From Siphonodentalium dalli (taxonomy: Eukaryota > Mollusca > Scaphopoda > Gadilida > Siphonodentaliidae): DNA of 64,000 bases. Below, one piece after another: positions 58,131 to 64,000 of this stretch. The stretch lies in the NCBI GenBank assembly GCA_032622095.1, contig CP136066.1:65192609-65256608 (forward strand), read 5' to 3'. The notes beneath the pieces are model-generated. The model was not told where the DNA came from. It made no database searches and was given only the letters and a program-made list of their open reading frames with translations. How positions within the stretch are numbered: the stretch's first letter is position 1; every line of letters begins with the position of its first letter. The position numbers and the translations under genes are program-made.

Positions 58131-61100
58131 GCACTTCAAGAAGTTATTCCAAATATTATATGCGGGTTTTAATTGACAATTAAAAGGAGAACTCCTAGGT
58201 CGTACGTCCCGGTAGGAGCACATTGGTGGTGCATGTGGTATGGGACTCATTAATATTCGAAAATATCTGTCAATCTTCGGACCCACGTTCAGTTTGATAT
58301 GCAACTGAACTCGCCGTGTCAGGTCTTCATTTTCAATGACACGTCTCATATATATAGTTTCTAAATTGACGTGAGCCAATGCTAATCCAAATTTATAAAA
58401 GACCATAAGATGAACTTATAACCACTGTTCACAGGCAATCAAGCCTTGTATATGGTCAGTGCCTTCATATTCAAACACATTCTCCAATAAGATGTCACAT
58501 TTTGATAACCGACCAAAGCCGGACGCTTTGGGTCGTATATAGACTATATCTGATTTTGTGACGTCACCAATTATTATCTAATACGACACTGCTGTTTTGA
58601 ATTTTGTCGCACGGTAGATCGGTGGGCTTAAAGCGTTAATGTCGTAATCGTAAATAAATGTGTGTCTTTCAATTGCCTCCGTTCCAAAATTAGGGGAGTT
58701 ACTATCGAAATTGTGCACATTGAAGTTCATTCGTAGCGGCGGTTTACATTTTATTGAGAACATAATTTTTTCATGACATATTATGGACTGTCAAATATTT
58801 GCATTGGAGTGGTCTAAAATATAAATCGCACATGCAAACGTTATTATATATCGCGTTTAAATTATCCTAATATTACATACGTGAATCTGATCATCCTTAG
58901 ATATCCTTCTATGTTCATGAACGACAAGAAACACATAACTATATATATATGAACAAAGCAGAAGATCCATTCAGGTTATCGCAAATTCGGTCGACGGTGA
59001 AAGCTATACATGATGATGTTGTTCGTCGAGTTTCGTTGAAATCGACATGATGACATTTTATGAATGAAATGAACATGATGAAATCGACTAGCTTTTTTCA
59101 TATATTACACATTTCAATCATATTGCGCACACAGCGTCAATAATATAATGGTTAATTTCAGTAAAATACTCCCCTCTCGACAACAACCAACGTTCTTGAC
59201 TTATGAATACTTTCAGTTTGATGTTGGGAGTTTATATTCTATAATAATTTGTACAAAAGGAACGACTTTTTAAATTTTTAGGTTTTACGTCTGAGGTGGT
59301 GAGCTCGTAGTCTGTTTGCATTGTGAATCTCTGATTTCTCACATGTCCTGATGTATGATTGACATAATTTATACACGAAATTGCTATAGCATGCACCCAA
59401 TCTTTCGATGAACCCTTATGCATGTATGGAGTGTAATTAATCATAATCACATCACGATATAACGCCTACGTGAATCTTATTTTATGGTAATACGCATCTA
59501 TAAATGAAGTTATTTTTATAAAATTAAACAAGGCACAGATCTATCATATATAGCTTATGCGTGTGGTTTAGCTGTGTTTCGTTAATCACTCCAGCGTATG
59601 GTTATATTAATTGTTTGACAATTGGTAAAGAAGAAATATCAAACTTGTATGATAACAATTCTGTCGGTGTCATGAAAAGTTTCACAACAATGGATATAAC
59701 CAACTGATATAATGAGAATTTTTCAACAGTATTTTTCGCGTAACTAACATCGCTTCTCTATTCAGATGTATTGAAATTTGAACACGAAAGTCTGTTCTTT
59801 TTCTCGAGCGAATAACCACGATGACACTACAACAATATGGTCGCTTTCACTACCCGATTCATATGTCCTATCAGCGCGCACATGAAAGAACCGTCAGGGC
59901 AGCATCAAGTGGCTATTGACTTGGACTCTATTGTTGGATAATGTCGCGTCGTTCTCGGAGAAGGTCCCACTATTGCGAACCATTGTCTTGGGTTTGCCGA
60001 GTCATATGTTGGTAAATGGTCTGTGACGCAGTAATTATCACTAACCTTCATTAATTGATGACGACTCAGATCTTCAGTTATCTGTATCCGAGGGTTTTGA
60101 AATAATAATGAGACGGTTCGTGGCACCGAGTGCGCCAGTTACGATAGCGTAAGACTGGTGTATGCGTTATATGTATGCATGCCACACATCATGCGTTTTC
60201 CTGACTCCATTAGAAGCGTTTTCTCCCAATCGATTTAAGGAATATCATGCATGGGTGGGGCCCAAATGTAGCTCAGTCAGAAACGCGTACATCGTATCGA
60301 TTTGATAACATGTGTGAGGAGTAGAGTCACTTACACTTAAAGATGTCCGGTCCAAGTTGACACCAAATTAGTCAAATATTTCTAATTTAATTTTCAGCTT
60401 GTTAGGCAGCAAAATATTCATGAAATATACGTGCAATCCCAACAATTCGTGTGCCGCAATAATCGCGAAAATGTTCAAAGGAATCCATTAAATCTACGTC
60501 GAAAACGAACTCAACAAATCATAATTGAAAACGCTCTTTACTATATCTACCACTTTTTGGCGACGAAAGCATGGATGTTCTTTATAAGAAACGGCAATAG
60601 GATTTGTTGATAGCCTGACAAAAATTCATCTTTTGAATGTCGATATCTGACCATCCTGTAAATGGGATCATCGTTCGATCTAATTATTTCCGGGCATATA
60701 GGTGACGTAGTAAATGTGGTGGTTTTATTTTGTCAAATCGGACAGTGCATCTTTAAATGGCTGGGTCACTAACTCATCAGCTCAATGTATGAACCTAATT
60801 TGAGATAGAACTTGTTTTCAATGTGAACGCATATCAAAAACAAATTTTAGAATCACCCGACCATATCACATTATACACAACATATTCTGTATTATATACC
60901 ATTTGAAATAGAAAGGTCCAACACCTGGTATTATAAAATTATCCAGTCGAATAAACAGTGAATATTTGTTTTTGTCGATTTACCGATGTGTGTCATTTGC
61001 TTAGTTTTTATCTGGACTGTACTGTCAGTCTATAATTAGCAATGGAAAGGGAATAACTCTATCTCTTAGTTTTGTATTTTGATGCATTCTGGGTAAATAA

Positions 61101-61477
61101 ACGGGAAAGTCTTGGGCTGAATTTTATAATCTCTATCACGTGGTGGACACTCCTAGGCCACAGCTGTTCTGTACCCTGGTGGAATGTATATATGTTATGT
61201 TTTATTTCATGCCAACAATAGTCAATGCCACTCGATGTGTAAATAATCCGGGACTCAAATACTAAGTGTGCCTTATTAGTTGACAAATACACGAACGAAT
61301 AATATATACTCTACCATGACATAAAAGAAATGTATCATCTATTTCGAACTTTCCACATATAACCGATAAATTTAAACGCGCTTTATGTCACTATCGATGG
61401 AAAGTAGACACACGAAACGCTCTTTGTTGGTTTAAAATTTTCTCATTGGCGAAAAAAACGGTGACAGACGAGATAAA
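58131..61477. other. intergenic, nothing firm
   Basis: About 3.3 kb with scattered frames up to 118 codons (58050-58406, minus) lacking domains. Dispersed 'AACGCTCTTT' words at 60531 and 61418. No shared repeat family was detected. Confidence 0.4.
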
Positions 61478-61867
61478 AGAGACCTTTCGCAAAAATCACT
61501 ATACAACTACGGATATGATATATTCTCATAGTAAGGTTGACACCATCACAATTTACTGACGATGGCTAATTGGTGAGACGGCATATGCCCCACTATATTA
61601 AGTTACACATATATTTGATGGAAAAATTAATGTGTGTCTCTTTAAGATCCCATGTTCTTATTCGTGTGTTATGCACCACACGGATAATGTTAGGGCGCCC
61701 CAAGCAGGACCGATGGCACACCATTGACACATCTGCACATAATAAACTGCGTGGGGTATATTTCGTCTCACATAAGAACCCCCGTGGGTAAAGATCGAAT
61801 TATGACCGTATGTTGGCAAGATATTTCCATATCCGTAATCGTATTCGTGATTTTGCGAAAGGTCTCT
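61478..61867. mobile_element. 390-bp inverted-repeat element
   Basis: Starts 'AGAGACCTTTCGCAAAAATC' and ends with the complement 'GATTTTGCGAAAGGTCTCT' (one base indel). Flanks ATAAA/AAAG allow a 3-bp AAA duplication but are too simple to prove one. Open frames inside have no domain. Confidence 0.6.
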
Positions 61868-62419
61868 AAAGTAAAAGTGATAGGTGTTTTGACCCCCGAT
61901 GATTACGAGTCGCTTTTCAGACTATTTGTTATGATGCGTGGAGTCCGAGATTTTGGCCTAATTACTCACAAAAATAATAATAAATAAATAAATACAACCA
62001 AGACGCATCCAACAACTGTTCCACCGTATCATGTTTCTTGACGCTCTGTAAATTTGACGCTGTTTGGACCTGATATCTTCTTCATATTATTAGACCAATT
62101 AAAAGAAGGAATTATAAATAGCTTCTAATGCGCACGTGCGACATGGCAGCGCCTCGTGTCATCCAGTGTCTGACCATTATACTCCGTGGAGAGAAATAGT
62201 GGCGCGTCTGTCGCCATGAAGTCACAGAGTACGCGACATGCTAGCAGCCTAATGACCACCATTCTTACGAGAAAACATTCTCATATACCGTGCAACCACC
62301 GCGGCCACCTGCAGCGAGACCGGGCGCGGCTGAGAAAATTAGGGGAATATTCACAGATCATGCGCCTGCTCAACAAATATTACAAATACCGACCACTGAC
62401 ACCAGATCGCTCCGTCCAA

Positions 62420-62498
62420 CATATCCTCGTGCAAATATTCAAATATGTTCATATGGAACTTATTTGATTCTGAAATAAGCTCATATATGACTTATAAC
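62420..62498. repeat. dispersed repeat family R, left part (interrupted copy)
   Basis: 'CATATCCTCGTGCAAATATT' to 'GAAATAAGCTCATATATGAC'. Its continuation is at 63539-63802, on the other side of the hAT-type insertion. Confidence 0.75.
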
Positions 62499-63538
62499 CA
62501 GGGGCGGCGGAAGCTACAAAAAAGTGTGGGGGGGGCACCATTTAACAAAAAAATACTACATGAATGAATTGAAAACTGTTCCAATATGCGCCAGCGCAAA
62601 TATTGTTTAGTATGATGTTACTCGTGGCTACAGCATGTACCATTATGGAGGTAGAAAATAAGAAAGAGTTTAAATGATGATACTCTGCTATTCTAACTTA
62701 TTGTTGCAGCCAGTGTGTGAACGATGATATATGACGTTGATATAACTCCCAAAACCTGCGTCCTTTGTCATAAATGTTATGATGAAATTAGTATACACTA
62801 TACTGTATAATCCAATTCACTCCACATACGACAACCGTTGATATCGAAGAAACAAGAATCACAAGTAACTTTGAATATTAATTAACACTATAATATATAT
62901 GTACACAAACACTTGCATGTACACAGTAAACTTCATGTAGAAAATAATTATTCTAACTCTTCTTATTTCTCGGTAATAACGAATTAGCTGAGTTGATAAC
63001 AATCATAGTCAAGTTATTCCAATGAATACTCAGCATCCACTGATATTGTATATAGCAAGTGATCTCATATCAGGAGTTTGGCCACCTTGGCATGAAATTA
63101 TATATCTGCCAAGCCCCAGGTTTGCACTGAAGACACTCAAATTTAAACCTTTGATTGGTATGATGATATGATGGTATGATGATATGATGGTATGTGATTT
63201 TAATTAGACAAGTTGCTGCATCCAAGACATGGCTATGATGGTGCCCCACAGAAGACCTAAGCTCTACAAGGAACTCAAAGTCTGTAGTTAAATTCCCAGA
63301 GGGCAATTACTCAGACACAGTGTCAATACTGACCAAGGGATTAACTATCTATCTTGCTAGCCATAGTGGCATAACTGATAAGATTAAACACATTTGTCTA
63401 CTAATGGAATGTTTTCTTGGGAATACAAAAATATTTTCTCCAATGTATTTAGTATTGGAAGATTATGTACCCATAATTGGGGAAAAAGTGGGGGGGGGGG
63501 GCACGCGCCCCCTGTGCCCCCCGGCTCCGCCGCCCCTG
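62499..63538. mobile_element. non-autonomous hAT-type transposon, 1,040 bp
   Basis: Terminal repeats CAGGGGCGGCGGA at both ends (13 bp) and flanking octamers CTTATAAC (62491-62498) and ATTATAAC (63539-63546), an 8-bp target duplication with one difference. CAGGG ends with 8-bp duplications are diagnostic of hAT elements. It sits inside a family R repeat whose two halves flank it. G-rich left (eight G) and right (twelve G at 63490-63501) subterminal tracts are present. Interior frames of up to 110 codons show no transposase domain. Confidence 0.85.
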
Positions 63539-63802
63539 ATTATAACCGTTATTTCGTTGAATGGTGCGGGTCGCAGCGAAAACACATTATAAGAAGCGTT
63601 CATCTGGTACGTCGTGTCGATGAAAACAGTAGATTAAATAGTGCCTATATGATCTTATTTCGAATTGAAATAAGCTCATATACAACTGTTTTGAACGTGT
63701 CCCATGTAGGTTCACATATAGCTTAATTCAGATTCAAATAACCCCCATATGGGCTTATTTCGTTTTAAATAAGTTCTAAATGAGCTTATTTACGGGAGAA
63801 CA
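63539..63802. repeat. dispersed repeat family R, right part (interrupted copy)
   Basis: Continues with 'GAATGGTGCGGGTCGCAGCG', 'AAAACACATTATAAGAAGCG', 'GAAATAAGCTCATATACAAC' and ends 'CGGGAGAACAG'. Confidence 0.75.
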
Positions 63803-63901
63803 GACTGCTCAGTCATATGACCCTATACGCTTAAAACGAACTAGTCTACGATGAGATCAGTGGCGGAAAAGTGTTCTAAATATATGCATGAGGTATGGCA
63901 A

Positions 63902-64000
63902 CCCTTTATATACTAATTGACGAGTAGTTCCCTCAGAAAATGTTCAGATAATAAGTTCAACAAACCATATATAAGTCGTTTGTTGAACTTATTATCTAAA
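63902..64000. mobile_element. piggyBac-like MITE, subfamily 4 (copy 3, cut by the window end)
   Basis: CCCTTTATATACTAATTGAC matches the end of the copy at 28029-28288. The inner 'AGATAATAAGTTCAACAAAC' and its complement form a hairpin that runs to the last base. The left flank is GCAA, a decayed TTAA. Confidence 0.65.

Overview
The window is non-coding, AT-rich, repeat-dense DNA from an animal nuclear genome, with one gene I can identify with confidence. That gene is a Six3/6 (optix-class) homeobox gene on the minus strand. It is split into exon 1 (25690-26267, SIX domain plus homeodomain) and a short acidic exon 2 (15196-15406) separated by a 10.28 kb intron. The two coding parts total 789 nt and give a 262-residue protein. 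Exon 2 has no ATG and was found by its consensus acceptor and by the Lys-Asn-Arg-Ile-Gln-His junction typical of this class. A SINE at about 4874-5192 has a tRNA-like head, a 'TTTCCTCCACCA' core and a (TCAA)n tail, resembling SINEs I know from molluscs and other lophotrochozoans. A lophotrochozoan, probably a mollusc or relative, is therefore my best guess; the species cannot be named from sequence alone.

Layout. 1-14.6 kb: region 3' of the gene, holding MITEs, the SINE, microsatellites, a GC-balanced block at 5.7-6.2 kb and nested elements at 13.8-14.4 kb. 14.6-15.4 kb: a long-TIR MITE lying 79 bp past the stop codon (probably in the 3' UTR), then exon 2. 15.4-25.7 kb: the intron, with a 161-bp hairpin, a CT/TA higher-order microsatellite, two TTAA-flanked MITEs, a GC-balanced enhancer-like block at 19.2-19.6 kb and a tandem duplication of the 5' splice-site region. 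25.7-31 kb: exon 1, a TAATTA cluster, a TATA-like box and candidate upstream regulatory DNA, interspersed with MITEs. 31-64 kb: intergenic DNA dominated by DNA transposons.

The most striking structures are mobile. (1) Nine TTAA-associated, CCCTTT-ended MITEs look like non-autonomous piggyBac relatives in four terminal subfamilies. (2) A 69-bp near-perfect palindrome occurs eleven times. It is carried inside three of those subfamilies and inside an unrelated TGACCC-ended element, usually as oppositely oriented pairs, so it behaves like a module that moves between MITE families. (3) A 2,979-bp element (48634-51612) has CACTG termini, a TAT target duplication and dense subterminal GTTC/GAAC arrays; it resembles a degenerate or non-autonomous CMC/EnSpm transposon. 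(4) A 1,040-bp hAT-type element (62499-63538) splits a copy of an eight-member dispersed repeat family. No transposase, reverse transcriptase, tRNA or rRNA gene was recognised.
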